64,000 bases of DNA from DATAGZ01 sp036263455 (GTDB lineage Bacteria; Pseudomonadota; Alphaproteobacteria; Dongiales; Dongiaceae): positions 186,001 through 250,000 of the forward strand of contig DATAGZ010000017.1 of assembly GCA_036263455.1 (NCBI GenBank). The letters are read 5' to 3'. The first letter of the stretch is position 1, and each line of letters opens with the position of its first letter. The translations under genes were made by a program, and so were the position numbers. Positions 49,765 to 59,758 of the stretch are shown piece after piece. The notes under the pieces are model-generated. The model saw only the letters and a list, made by a program, of their open reading frames with translations, was not told where the DNA came from and searched no databases.

Positions 49765-52538
49765 GACTCGTCTGCGGGCGACGCTCTGCCCGCTGGCCCG
49801 ATCCGCGCCGCGCAGAACTTGAATTCAGGAATCTTTCCGAACGGATCGAGCGCCGGGTTGGTGAGCAGGTTCGCTGCCGCTTCGACGTAGCAAAACGGAA
49901 TGAAGATCATGCCCGGCGGGACGTCGCCGTCTGCCCTGACCGCGATTTCGATTGAGCCACGGCGGGTCTCCACTTTTATGAGATCGCCCGCTTTCAGGTC
50001 GCGCCCGGCGATCTCGCGGGGAGAGAGGAATGCCATCGGTTCGGGTTCCAGCGCGTCGAGCATGCGCGCGCGTCGCGTCATGGCCCCGGTATGCCAATGT
50101 TCGAGCACGCGCCCGGTCGAGAGCACCAGAGGATAATCCTTGTCCGGCACTTCATCGGGCGGAAGTACCTGAGCCGGGACGAGCCGGCCGCGTCCCGAGC
50201 CGGTGGGAAAGCCCTGGCCGAAAATAACCGACTCTCCGGGCAGGTTCTCGCCGGGACAGGGATAGGTGACCGCCCCTTCGCGCTCGAGCCGATCCCAGCC
50301 GATATTCTTGAGGGACGGCATGATCATCGCCATCTCGGCATAGATCTCCTTCACGTGGCGATAGTTCCAGCTCAGACCAAGGCGGTGCGCGATTTCCTGG
50401 ATCAGTTCCCAATCCTGGCGCGCTTCGCCCGGCGGCGACAGGGCTTGACGCCCGAGCTGGACGCGCCGGTCGGTATTGGTGAAGGTCCCGGTCTTTTCGG
50501 GAAAGGCCGAGGCCGGCAGGACGACATCGGCAAAGCTCGCGGTCTCGGTCAGAAACAGGTCCTGGACGACGAGGTGGTCGAGCCGGGCCAGCGCTTCGCG
50601 GGCATGGTTCAAATCGGGGTCCGACATTGCCGGATTCTCGCCCACGATATACATCCCCTTGATGGCGCCGGCATGGGCGGCCTTCATGATCTCGACCACC
50701 GTCAGGCCCCGCTCGGGGTCGAGCTTCTTCTGCCAAAAGCTTTCCAGCGCCTGGCGGACATCGGCCTTCTCGACCGAGCGATAGTCGGGATAGAACATCG
50801 GAATCAGCCCGGCATCCGAGGCCCCCTGGACATTGTTCTGCCCGCGCAACGGATGCAACCCTGTGCCCCGGCGTCCGATTTGCCCCGTGATCAGAGCCAG
50901 CGCGATGAGGCAGCGCGCATTGTCGGTTCCGTGAATATGCTGGGAAATACCCATGCCCCAAAAAATGATCGAGGCGCGCGACTGGGCGTAAGCGCGGGCG
51001 ACCTCGCGCAGGAGCGGTGCCGGAATGCCGCAGAGGTCCGCCATTTTCTCGGGGCTGAACTCCTGCACGGATTCGGCGAGCGCGGCAAAGCCCTCCGTAT
51101 ATCCCGCCACATACTGGCGGTCGACCAGTCCTTCCGCGATGATGGTATGAATCAGGGCATTGAGGAGCGCCACATCGGTTCCCGGCTTGAATTCCAAGCG
51201 CCAGTGTGCATGACGCGACAAAGCCGAGGCACGCGGATCAGCGAGGATCAGGCGAGCCCCTTTCTTGATGGCATTTTTTATGAAGGTAGCCGCGACCGGA
51301 TGGTTGACGGCGGGATTGGCGCCGATGATGAAAATGACATCGGCATCGAGCGCGGCCTCGAAGGGCGCGGTGACCGCGCCCGAACCGATGCCCTCCATGA
51401 GGGCCGCGACGGAGGAGGCGTGGCAGAGCCGCGTGCAGTGATCGACATTGTTGGAGCCGAAGCCCGTGCGGACCAGCTTTTGAAAGAGGTACGCTTCTTC
51501 GTTCGATCCCTTGGCCGAGCCGAAGCCGGCAAGCGCCTTGGATCCGTCGCGCGCACGGATATCGCGCAAGCCGCGCGCGGCAAAATCTAGCGCCTCCTCC
51601 CAGCTTGCTTCGCGGAAATGCGTAAGAGGATAGGCAGGATCGATGAGGCGGCGCGCATCCTTGGGGCTATCTGCGCGGCGGATCAACGGCCGTGTGAGCC
51701 GGTGCGGGTGATGGATATAATCGAAGCCGAACCGTCCCTTGACGCACAGTCGGTTGTGGTTGGCGGGGCCATCACGACCCGAAACGACCAGGATCCGATT
51801 ATCGGCGACGCCATAGGTGACCTGGCAGCCGACCCCGCAATAGGGGCAAAGCGAATCGACCTGGCGCTCGGGGGCACGGACCTTCCGGCGTTTGCTTTCA
51901 TCCATTAGGCTCGCCGGCATGAGCGCGCCGGTCGGGCAGACCTGGACACATTCGCCGCAAGCAACGCAGCTGCTCTCGCCCATTGGATCGTCACTGTCGA
52001 AGACGATTTTTTCCTGGTGGCCGCGATAGGCCATGCCAATCACGTCATTCACCTGGACTTCGCGGCAGGCGCGTACGCACAGGGTACATTGGATGCAGGC
52101 TTCGAGGTTCACCGCCATGGCGGGATGGCTGGGGTCCGCGGCGGGAGGGTTTGGGCGGGGCGTAAAGCGGCTTTGGGTCACGCCCAGCCGCTTTGCCCAT
52201 TGCCAGAAAGTCGATTGCGGGTCGGGCGCTCGTTCTAATGCCGGTTGATCGGCCAGCAAAAGCTCCATGACCAGGGCGCGGGCATTGCGCGCCCGCGCAC
52301 TCTCCGCCGCGACCACCATCCCCGGTGTGGGCTTGCGCATGCAGGAAGCGGCGAGCACGCGTTCCCCCGAAATTTCCACCATGCAGGCTCGGCAATTGCC
52401 GTCGGGGCGATAGCCGGGCAAGGGCTGATAGCAGAGATGCGGCAGCTCGCGGCCCATCCGCCGCGCCACTTGCCAGATAGTCTCGCCCGGCTGGGCCTCC
52501 ACCGCCGCGCCATCCAAGGTAAAGGGAATGCTGGTCAT
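49761..52538 (-). CDS. NAD-dependent formate dehydrogenase, molybdenum/tungsten alpha subunit
   Basis: A 925-residue catalytic subunit that oxidises formate to CO2 at a bis-pterin metal centre. The N-terminal part resembles NuoG: a [2Fe-2S] ferredoxin (CYQPLPGYRPDGNCRACM), a CIQCTLCVRACREVQ cluster and CVACGECVQVCPTGAL. A [4Fe-4S] motif YCGVGCQVTYG begins the FdhA part. The metal-binding residue is Cys (DHCTRLCHASSVAAL), not selenocysteine. The C-terminal domain binds the pterin. The start at 52538 gives the family N terminus MTSIPFTLDGA. It overlaps the beta subunit gene as ATGA. Confidence 0.95.
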   Translation of the reverse strand: MTSIPFTLDGAAVEAQPGETIWQVARRMGRELPHLCYQPLPGYRPDGNCRACMVEISGERVLAASCMRKPTPGMVVAAESARARNARALVMELLLADQPALERAPDPQSTFWQWAKRLGVTQSRFTPRPNPPAADPSHPAMAVNLEACIQCTLCVRACREVQVNDVIGMAYRGHQEKIVFDSDDPMGESSCVACGECVQVCPTGALMPASLMDESKRRKVRAPERQVDSLCPYCGVGCQVTYGVADNRILVVSGRDGPANHNRLCVKGRFGFDYIHHPHRLTRPLIRRADSPKDARRLIDPAYPLTHFREASWEEALDFAARGLRDIRARDGSKALAGFGSAKGSNEEAYLFQKLVRTGFGSNNVDHCTRLCHASSVAALMEGIGSGAVTAPFEAALDADVIFIIGANPAVNHPVAATFIKNAIKKGARLILADPRASALSRHAHWRLEFKPGTDVALLNALIHTIIAEGLVDRQYVAGYTEGFAALAESVQEFSPEKMADLCGIPAPLLREVARAYAQSRASIIFWGMGISQHIHGTDNARCLIALALITGQIGRRGTGLHPLRGQNNVQGASDAGLIPMFYPDYRSVEKADVRQALESFWQKKLDPERGLTVVEIMKAAHAGAIKGMYIVGENPAMSDPDLNHAREALARLDHLVVQDLFLTETASFADVVLPASAFPEKTGTFTNTDRRVQLGRQALSPPGEARQDWELIQEIAHRLGLSWNYRHVKEIYAEMAMIMPSLKNIGWDRLEREGAVTYPCPGENLPGESVIFGQGFPTGSGRGRLVPAQVLPPDEVPDKDYPLVLSTGRVLEHWHTGAMTRRARMLDALEPEPMAFLSPREIAGRDLKAGDLIKVETRRGSIEIAVRADGDVPPGMIFIPFCYVEAAANLLTNPALDPFGKIPEFKFCAARIGPAGRASPADES

Positions 52539-54157
52539 GCGCCCACCTCGGGGAAATAGCGCAGGATCGACTTGACCGGATTGCACGCCGCCTGGCCGAG
52601 CCCGCAGATGGAGGCATCACCCATGACGTGGGCGAGCTCCGTCAGAAGCGGCTTGTCCCAGGATTCCTGCCCGAGCAGGCCCAGGGCCTTTTCGGTCCCG
52701 TTGCGGCACGGGGTGCACTGGCCGCAGGATTCCTCGGCGAAAAACTGCATAAGGTTGTGCGCCACCATGGCGAGATCGTCCTTGTCCGAGAGCACGATCA
52801 GCGCGGCCGAACCGATGAAGCAGCCGTGCGGTTCGAGCGTCCCGAAATCGAGCGGCACATCGGCGAGTGCGGCAGGGAGAATCCCGCCCGAGGCGCCGCC
52901 CGGTAAGTAAGCATGGAAGACATGGCCGTCCGCCATGCCCTCGCAATAATCCTCAATCAGCGCCCGGGCGGTGATCCCCGCCGGTGCGAGCTTGACCCCG
53001 GGGCTCCGCACGCGCCCGGACACGGAAAAGCTGCGCAGTCCCACGCGGCCATTGTGCCCTTGCCGGGTGAACCATTCGGCGCCGCGCTCGAGAAGCGTGG
53101 GTAGCCAGAACAGGGTCTCGACATTGTGAACAAGGGTAGGCCGCCCGAACAGGCCAACCTCGCCAGGAAAGGGAGGCTTGTGGCGCGGCAGTCCGCGCTT
53201 GCCTTCGAGGCTTTCCAGCATGGCCGATTCCTCGCCGCATATATAGGCACCTGCGCCGCGCCGCAAATGAATACGCGGTGCTTCCGCAAGCGTGGCGATT
53301 TCTCGCGCCAACAGCATATGCAGCGCGGGATATTCATCGCGAAGATAGATATAAATATCCTCCGCCTCGATGGCCCAGGCGGCGATCAGCAGGCCTTCCA
53401 AGAATCGGTGCGGCTCGCGCTCGAGATAATAGCGGTCCTTGAAAGTGCCCGGCTCGCCTTCATCGGCATTGACCGCGAGCAATCGGGGCTTCGGTTGCGC
53501 CATGACGAGCTGCCACTTGCGAACACTAGGAAATCCTGCACCGCCCAGGCCGCGTAATTGAGAAGCGCTCAACGTGGCAAGCAGTTCTTCGCGACCGATG
53601 TCCCCCCGCCGCAATTTTTCGAGCATCGCGTATCCGCCGGCCTCGCGATACGCCTCCGCCGTCTGGTAAGCAGGAAGCGATGGCGCGAAGCGATGCCGGG
53701 TGACATGGTCTGTAATCGTTTCGGCCGTTGCCGGTGCCAGGGCGTATTTCTCGATCATGCAGGCGGGCGCCTTATCGCACGCACCCATGCAGGGAGCCGG
53801 CCGCGCGTCCATGTGCGGGTCGGCTTGACACGAAGCCAGCACTGCCGCTCCGCCGGCGAGTGCGCAGGAGAGCGACTGACAAACGCGCACGACCGGTCGT
53901 CGCGGGCGCGTTTCGGCCGTAACATCGAAATGAGCATAGAAGGTAGCGACCTCGTAGACCTCGGTCTGGGCGAGCCGCATCTGCGCCGCCAGCGCGGCGA
54001 TATGATCGAGCGAAATGCATCCATAGCGATCCTGGACAGCGTGCAGATATTCGATGAGCAAATCGCGACGATACGGAGGCCCGCCGAGAAGTTCACTGAT
54101 CTCATTCTGGGCGCGAGTATCGGGGATGCGACCCTTGGGCAGGTCATGCCGTTTCAT
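52535..54157 (-). CDS. Formate dehydrogenase, fused NuoE-NuoF-type subunit
   Basis: A 540-residue electron-transfer subunit. Residues 1 to about 150 are NuoE-like with a [2Fe-2S] site (VCQSLSCALAG, then PCMGACDKAPA). The rest is NuoF-like, with the NADH/FMN motif LRGLGGAGFPSVRKW, NADEGEPGTFKDR, AGAYICGEESAMLESLEG and the [4Fe-4S] ligands ESCGQCTPCRNG plus the late CGLGQAACNP. In most bacteria these are separate subunits; the fused form is known for FDH1 of Methylobacterium. It passes electrons from the alpha subunit to NAD. It is first in the operon, divergent from chpT. Confidence 0.94.
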   Translation of the reverse strand: MKRHDLPKGRIPDTRAQNEISELLGGPPYRRDLLIEYLHAVQDRYGCISLDHIAALAAQMRLAQTEVYEVATFYAHFDVTAETRPRRPVVRVCQSLSCALAGGAAVLASCQADPHMDARPAPCMGACDKAPACMIEKYALAPATAETITDHVTRHRFAPSLPAYQTAEAYREAGGYAMLEKLRRGDIGREELLATLSASQLRGLGGAGFPSVRKWQLVMAQPKPRLLAVNADEGEPGTFKDRYYLEREPHRFLEGLLIAAWAIEAEDIYIYLRDEYPALHMLLAREIATLAEAPRIHLRRGAGAYICGEESAMLESLEGKRGLPRHKPPFPGEVGLFGRPTLVHNVETLFWLPTLLERGAEWFTRQGHNGRVGLRSFSVSGRVRSPGVKLAPAGITARALIEDYCEGMADGHVFHAYLPGGASGGILPAALADVPLDFGTLEPHGCFIGSAALIVLSDKDDLAMVAHNLMQFFAEESCGQCTPCRNGTEKALGLLGQESWDKPLLTELAHVMGDASICGLGQAACNPVKSILRYFPEVGA

Positions 54158-54232
54158 ATTGCGCTTCCTGTTCGAACTGATACTTTATCAAACTGAAATA
54201 AATTTGCAGCCTTGATGTGAATAGGAGACGGA

Positions 54233-54832
54233 ATGCTGGATTCGGTGGCGATGGAATGGCTGATTTCTAGGATCGCCCATGATCTGGCAAGCCCACTCGG
54301 GGCGGTTGGGAACGGCCTAGAATTATGGCGGGAGGAGCGGGACGCTGGCATGCGCGAGCAGGCCCTTGCCTTGAGCGAACGCAGCAACCATCGCGCCAGT
54401 GCCATTCTGATGTTTTTCCGTATGGCCTACGGCCGCGCCGGCGCCAGCGTCGATTTTGCCTTTCCGACAGCGCTCGGCGTGGCTCAGGATTGGCTTAAGG
54501 GTGGAAGATTGTCCATCACAGGCACCGCCGACGGCGAAGTCAGCGGACCCGCATGTCGCCTCTTCCTGAAAATGGTCCTGGTGGCCTGCGAAATCATGCC
54601 GCGCGGCGGTGAGCTCATTGCCAAGCTCAGACCGCGCAATCTCGAGCTGGAGCTCAAGGGCGGCCGCGGCGGCGCGCTCGAAGAAGCACGCCGAATATTG
54701 AGTGGCGACGCGGTTGCCTTGGGCGCGCGGACTGCGCCGGTATTGTTCGCGCGGGAGGATGCCTTGCTGCTAGGCCTGCGCTTGACCCTCGCCGAACAAA
54801 GCGAACAAAACGCGGTGCTCGCAGCAACGTAA
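54233..54832 (+). CDS. chpT: ChpT-like histidine phosphotransferase
   Basis: A 199-residue protein of the alphaproteobacterial ChpT family, which relays phosphate from CckA to CtrA and CpdR in cell-cycle control. The DHp-like first part has MEWLISRIAHDLASPLGAVGNGLEL, with His16 as likely phospho-site. The second part is a degenerate ATPase-like domain without nucleotide motifs. It stands 78 bases before the che operon, which suggests it might act with, or be transcribed with, chemotaxis genes. The symbol is by family; a paralogue is possible. Confidence 0.85.
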   Translation: MLDSVAMEWLISRIAHDLASPLGAVGNGLELWREERDAGMREQALALSERSNHRASAILMFFRMAYGRAGASVDFAFPTALGVAQDWLKGGRLSITGTADGEVSGPACRLFLKMVLVACEIMPRGGELIAKLRPRNLELELKGGRGGALEEARRILSGDAVALGARTAPVLFAREDALLLGLRLTLAEQSEQNAVLAAT

Positions 54833-54910
54833 AATTAAGGCTTATCGGTCACTCTCTCGGATACCGCATCGTCCCGTGGCGATGGTGGTTCGCCGGATAA
54901 GAGGGAGTCG

Positions 54911-57826
54911 ATGGACGATCTGTTGCGGGAATTTCTGACCGAGACTTCGGAAAACCTGGCGGTCCTCGACCTCGAACTTGTCAAGCTCGAACAAAACCCC
55001 AATGATCAGGGGCTCCTCGGCAATATCTTCCGCCTGGTGCACACGGTCAAGGGCACCTGTGGTTTTCTGGGCCTCCAGCGGTTGGAAGCCGTCGCGCATG
55101 CGGGCGAAAATGTCTTAGGCCGCCTGCGCGATGGCACGTTGTCGGCGACCAGCGAGGCGATCAGCCTGATATTGCAATGTCTCGATCGCGTCCGTTCGAT
55201 ATTGAGCGATCTGGAGGCACAGCAGGCCGAGCCCGCGGGCGATGATAGCGCGCTGATCGATTGCTTAAATGCATTGGCCAGCGAGGTGGACCAGCCTGCA
55301 GCCCCCGCGGCGGCGGCGAAGCACCATGTCGAACCCGCGCCTGCCGTCAGCGCCTATCAGCGTATGGGTGGGATGGGGACAATCGATGCGGTCGTCGAGG
55401 TCTTCTATCGCCGTATGCTCGCGGATTTGCGCCTTAAGGCTTTCTATGAGGGCGCGCCCATCGATCATCTGCAAGGTCGCCTGCGTGACTATCTGGCTGC
55501 GCTTCTGGGTGGACCCAATAATTTCGGTCAGACCGAAGCGAAATCGGCCCAGGAAGAATTGTTTCCCCAGGGTCTGGCCGCGGCCAATTTCGAGGCGATG
55601 CTCGGACATCTGCAGGCGGCGCTCGCCCAACTCGATGTGTCCAACGATATCACGGTCGATGTTGGCGGTATTTTTAGCACTCTGCGCGATGCGCGACTCA
55701 GTGACGCTCCACCTCTTCCGCCCAAGGCCGATACCGTCGCCTCGGCACAGACGGAAAAGGAAACCAAGGATTCCGCCGTTGCGCAGCAGACTATCAGGGT
55801 GAACGTCGAGCTCTTGGAAAATCTCATGACCATGGTGAGCGAACTCGTGCTCACCCGCAACCAGGTCCTTCAGATCCTGCGGTCCCACAAGCAGAGCGAA
55901 TTTGCAACACCCCTGCAGCGACTGAACCATGTGACATCGGAATTGCAGGAAGGGGTCATGAAGACCCGCATGCAGCCGGTGGGAACGGCATGGTCGAAAC
56001 TACCGCGGCTGGTGCGCGATCTTTCCCATGAATTGAAAAAGAAAATCGAGCTCGTCATGATCGGCCAGGAGACTGAACTCGACCGCCAGGTCCTGGAAAT
56101 GATCAAAGACCCGCTCACGCACATGGTGCGCAACGCCTGTGACCACGGACTGGAGGGACCCGAGATCCGACGCAAGGCCGGCAAGCCCGAAGCGGGGAAG
56201 ATCACACTCAACGCCTACCATGAGGGTGGCCATCTTATCATCGAGATCAGCGATGATGGATATGGCTTGGACGTGGCCAAAATTCGCGCCAAAATCATCC
56301 AAAACAATCTGGCGAGCGAGGGCGAGCTCGACCAGATGACCGACCAGCAGATCTATCAATATATCTTCAAGCCGGGATTCTCGACGGCTAGCAAAGTGAC
56401 CAGCGTCTCCGGGCGCGGCGTGGGCATGGATGTGGTCAAGACCAATATCGACAAAATCGGCGGCACGGTCGAACTGCGCTCGCAATTTGGCAAAGGGACG
56501 ACTTTCGTCGTGAAGATTCCGCTGACGCTCGCGATCGTCTCTGCGCTTATTGTCGCCTGTGCCGGCGAACGGTTCGCCGTTCCCCAAATCAGCGTCGTCG
56601 AACTGGTGCGGGTAAGCGAGCATAGCGAACTCAAGGTCGAGAAAATCAAGGATACGCCAGTGCTGCGGTTGCGGAACCGGCTGCTGCCGCTCGTCTCGCT
56701 GCGCAAGCTGCTCCATCTGGATGATGGATCGACCGATGTTGGTTGTGAGGATACCTTCATCGTGGTGACGCAGGTGGGCGCCTATTCCTTTGGCATCATG
56801 GTCGATCGCGTTTTCGATACCGAAGAAATCGTGGTCAAGCCGGTGTCCCCCATCCTGCGCCACATCGATATTTTTTCCGGCAATACCATTCTAGGAGACG
56901 GCAGCGTCATTATGATTCTCGATCTGAACGGCATCGCTCAGGCGTCCGGCCAGATGGGCATGGATGAAGCCGAGGCGAAACCCAAGCTTGCCGCGCGCGA
57001 GACGCCCCACGGCACCGACCCGGTGCCCCTGCTGGTGTTTACCGGTGGCGAGGGCGCGCCCAAGGCGGTGCCGCTCGCGCTGATTGCCAGGTTAGAAGAA
57101 TTTCCGGCGGATCAGATCGAATCTTCCAATGGCCGGCACGTTGTCCAGTATCGTGGCGAACTCATGCCCCTCGTCCCGCTCTATCCTGGCCAGACCATTA
57201 ACCGGGACAGGCGCCAGTCGGTCCTCGTCTTCACCGATCGCGGCCATGCGATGGGCCTGCTGGTCGATACTATCGTCGATATTGTCGAGGCCGCGCTCAA
57301 GATCGAGCTTTCCTCCGATATCGAGGGGCGGCTCGGCTCGGCAATCGTCAATGGGCGGGCGACCGATATCGTGGATACCAGCTACTATCTGGGGCTCGCT
57401 TTTCCCAACTGGTTCGGCTCGGCCGAGGAGAGCACGCAATCGAGCCATGCCCGGCTCCTGCTGGTGGATGATTCCGCTTTTTTCAGAAATATTTTGGTGC
57501 CGCGTCTCACTGCGGAAGGATATGAAGTTACCGCCGTAGACGGGCCGGACCGCGCGCTGTCGCTTGCCGAGAGCGGCGAACATTTCGATGTCATCGTCAG
57601 CGATATCGAGATGCCGGGCATGGACGGTTTCGCCTTCTGCGAAAACGTCAAGAAGCATGCCGCCTGGCAGGATGTCCCCATTCTGGCGCTTTCCTCGCGC
57701 GCCCGCCCGCAGGACATGGAGCGCGGTCGGCATGTCGGCTTCCGGGACTATATCGCCAAGTACGACCGCGAGGGATTGGTGGAATCGCTGCGCCATGCTC
57801 TCGAAGATATCAGGAGCGCGGCATGA
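54911..57826 (+). CDS. cheA: Hybrid CheA kinase with an embedded truncated-hemoglobin-like domain
   Basis: A 971-residue hybrid kinase. Order: HPt (1 to about 105; phospho-His44 in LVHTVKG), a globin-like domain (about 147-263), dimerisation (about 295-360), ATPase (N box MVRNACDHGLEGPE, then SDDGYG and GRGVGMD near 501), two CheW-like domains (about 537-670 and 695-830), and a receiver (from 847; Asp898). The inserted domain reads YQRMGGMGTIDAVVEVFYRR at its start and later DYLAALLGGPNNF, as in group 1 truncated hemoglobins. The position of the proximal heme His appears to be Gln214 and the distal HQ reads LQ. So it may be a heme-free globin fold or bind heme another way. It overlaps cheW as ATGA. 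No receptor gene is seen nearby. Confidence 0.93.
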   Translation: MDDLLREFLTETSENLAVLDLELVKLEQNPNDQGLLGNIFRLVHTVKGTCGFLGLQRLEAVAHAGENVLGRLRDGTLSATSEAISLILQCLDRVRSILSDLEAQQAEPAGDDSALIDCLNALASEVDQPAAPAAAAKHHVEPAPAVSAYQRMGGMGTIDAVVEVFYRRMLADLRLKAFYEGAPIDHLQGRLRDYLAALLGGPNNFGQTEAKSAQEELFPQGLAAANFEAMLGHLQAALAQLDVSNDITVDVGGIFSTLRDARLSDAPPLPPKADTVASAQTEKETKDSAVAQQTIRVNVELLENLMTMVSELVLTRNQVLQILRSHKQSEFATPLQRLNHVTSELQEGVMKTRMQPVGTAWSKLPRLVRDLSHELKKKIELVMIGQETELDRQVLEMIKDPLTHMVRNACDHGLEGPEIRRKAGKPEAGKITLNAYHEGGHLIIEISDDGYGLDVAKIRAKIIQNNLASEGELDQMTDQQIYQYIFKPGFSTASKVTSVSGRGVGMDVVKTNIDKIGGTVELRSQFGKGTTFVVKIPLTLAIVSALIVACAGERFAVPQISVVELVRVSEHSELKVEKIKDTPVLRLRNRLLPLVSLRKLLHLDDGSTDVGCEDTFIVVTQVGAYSFGIMVDRVFDTEEIVVKPVSPILRHIDIFSGNTILGDGSVIMILDLNGIAQASGQMGMDEAEAKPKLAARETPHGTDPVPLLVFTGGEGAPKAVPLALIARLEEFPADQIESSNGRHVVQYRGELMPLVPLYPGQTINRDRRQSVLVFTDRGHAMGLLVDTIVDIVEAALKIELSSDIEGRLGSAIVNGRATDIVDTSYYLGLAFPNWFGSAEESTQSSHARLLLVDDSAFFRNILVPRLTAEGYEVTAVDGPDRALSLAESGEHFDVIVSDIEMPGMDGFAFCENVKKHAAWQDVPILALSSRARPQDMERGRHVGFRDYIAKYDREGLVESLRHALEDIRSAA

Positions 57827-58308
57827 CCAACTTTGCGCCGGCCTATAAGGACAATTCCGCGCCAGACCAGGGCACACAGGACTTCGTCACCATGGCGATA
57901 GCCGACCAGCTGTTTGGAATTCCCGTCCTCAAGGTTCAGGACGTGCTGGGGCCGCAGGCGATCACCCGCGTCCCCCTGGCGCCGCCCGAGGTCGCGGGTT
58001 CGCTCAATCTGCGCGGTCGCATTGTCACGGCCATCGATGTTCGGTTGCGGCTGGGTTTCGTTCCCGAGGATGATCGAAAGCCCCAGATGTCGGTGGTGGT
58101 CGAACACCAGGGGGAACTCTATAGCCTGTTGGTGGACCTGGTCGGCGAAGTCATGAGCCTGAAGAGCGAGCATTATCAGCGAAACCCGCCCACGCTCGCA
58201 CCCAACCTGCGCGAATTCTCGGAAGGTATTTATAGGCTCGATGGCGCCTTGCTGGTGATCCTATCGGTGTCGCAGCTGCTCGATTTGAGTAGTGCAGGCA
58301 CCGATTAG
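57823..58308 (+). CDS. cheW: CheW coupling protein
   Basis: A 161-residue adaptor that links receptors to CheA. It has the CheW core: FVTMAIADQLFGIPVLKVQDVL, VPLAPPEVAGSLNLRGRIVTAIDVR and the later LVDLVGEVMSL. The N terminus is slightly extended (MTNFAPAYKDNSAPDQGTQD). It overlaps cheA by four bases and is followed after two bases by cheY. Confidence 0.94.
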   Translation: MTNFAPAYKDNSAPDQGTQDFVTMAIADQLFGIPVLKVQDVLGPQAITRVPLAPPEVAGSLNLRGRIVTAIDVRLRLGFVPEDDRKPQMSVVVEHQGELYSLLVDLVGEVMSLKSEHYQRNPPTLAPNLREFSEGIYRLDGALLVILSVSQLLDLSSAGTD

Positions 58309-58310
58309 CC

Positions 58311-58676
58311 ATGAAAACATGCTTGATCGTAGATGATTCCAAGGTGGTGCGGATGGTGGCGCGCAAGATCATCGAGGGACTGGATTTCACCACCGTCGAA
58401 GCGGAGGATGGCAGCAAGGCGATGGAAGCGTGCCTTTCCGAAATGCCCGACGCGATTCTGCTCGATTGGAACATGCCGGTCATGAGCGGAATCGACTTCC
58501 TGCGCCAGCTGCGCCAAATGAAAAACGGACAAATGCCTGTGGTGGTCTTTTGCACGACCGAGAACGACATCGCCCACATCAAGGAAGCCGTTCTCGCCGG
58601 AGCGAACGAATATATCATGAAACCCTTCGATGGTGACATCATTCGCTCGAAATTCGCGCAAGTCGGGCTACTCTAG
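58311..58676 (+). CDS. cheY: CheY-type response regulator
   Basis: A 121-residue single receiver domain. The acid pocket is in LIVDDSK (Asp8-Asp9), the phospho-Asp is Asp52 in ILLDWNMPV, Thr and Lys are at FCTTEND and IMKPF. The length is typical. It sits between cheW and cheB in the operon, so it is probably the motor-binding or output regulator. Confidence 0.93.
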   Translation: MKTCLIVDDSKVVRMVARKIIEGLDFTTVEAEDGSKAMEACLSEMPDAILLDWNMPVMSGIDFLRQLRQMKNGQMPVVVFCTTENDIAHIKEAVLAGANEYIMKPFDGDIIRSKFAQVGLL

Positions 58677-58678
58677 GA

Positions 58679-59755
58679 ATGACGATCCCCGCCGTTTCGC
58701 CACGTGCCTCGGAAGCGCCTTATGGCGTGATGCTCGTCGAAGACAGCCACACGATCCGCGCCGTGCTGCGCCGCGCGCTCGAAAACGATCCGCGCATCCG
58801 CGTCGTCGCCGAAGCGGTTCATGGCAAGCAGGCGGTCGAAGAAATTCATAAATATTCCGTCGATATCGTCATTCTCGATATCGAAATGCCCGTGATGGAC
58901 GGTTTGACAGCACTGCCCAAGTTGTTAGCCGCCAAACCCGGTATCCAGGTGATCATCGCCTCGGCCTTGACCCAGAAGGGCGCGCAAATCTCCATCAGGG
59001 CGCTGGCGCTCGGCGCTGCCGATTATATCTCAAAGCCTATCGCGGGCAGTCTCGGTCCGGATTTCGCCCACGATCTCGTTGATAAAGTCAAAACATTGGG
59101 CGCGGCTGCACGCCATAAGCAGAAATTACGCCCTGTCAGCGCGGCGCCCGCGGCTCCCCTGGCCGCGCCGCGCAAGGCCCTGCGCGCGGAATGTCTGGCG
59201 ATCGGATGCTCGACCGGGGGCCCGGTCGCCTTGCCGATTTTTCTCAAGCAGCTTGGATCGCGCTGCACCTATCCGGTCTTCATCACCCAGCACATGCCCA
59301 GCACATTCACGGCCATGCTCGCCGAACATTTGCAGGAAGTGAGCGGCATTCCGGCTGCAGAGGGCAGGGACGGCGAGTTTGTTTCGGGGGGACGGCTTTA
59401 TGTGGCGCCGGGCAATTATCACATGATAGTCCATGAGGAAGGCGGAAGAAAGGTCATCCGGCTCAATCAGAATCCTCCGGAAAATTTTTGCCGGCCTTCG
59501 GTCGATCCCATGATGCGCTCTATCGCGAGCGTCTATCGCGGCAATGCCGTAGCCGTGATCCTAACTGGTATGGGCCGCGATGGAACTGAGGGCGTGCGCG
59601 CGCTGCTGCAGGCCGGCGGCATGGCGTTCGCCCAGGATGAACAGAGTTCGGTAGTTTGGGGCATGCCAGGATCGCTGGTCCATGCGGGCTTGGCGCACGC
59701 AGTGCTGCCGTTAAGCAAGCTGGGCGAAACGGCACAGAAATATCTCCCGGGATAG
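58679..59755 (+). CDS. cheB: CheB receptor methylesterase
   Basis: A 358-residue two-domain protein. The receiver domain (about 17-140) has phospho-Asp67 in VILDIEMPVMDG. The methylesterase domain has the catalytic serine in GCSTGGP, the His in ITQHMPSTFT and the Asp in ILTGMGRDG. It removes methyl groups from chemoreceptors for adaptation. It is two bases after cheY and three before cheR. Confidence 0.95.
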   Translation: MTIPAVSPRASEAPYGVMLVEDSHTIRAVLRRALENDPRIRVVAEAVHGKQAVEEIHKYSVDIVILDIEMPVMDGLTALPKLLAAKPGIQVIIASALTQKGAQISIRALALGAADYISKPIAGSLGPDFAHDLVDKVKTLGAAARHKQKLRPVSAAPAAPLAAPRKALRAECLAIGCSTGGPVALPIFLKQLGSRCTYPVFITQHMPSTFTAMLAEHLQEVSGIPAAEGRDGEFVSGGRLYVAPGNYHMIVHEEGGRKVIRLNQNPPENFCRPSVDPMMRSIASVYRGNAVAVILTGMGRDGTEGVRALLQAGGMAFAQDEQSSVVWGMPGSLVHAGLAHAVLPLSKLGETAQKYLPG

Positions 59756-59758
59756 AGC

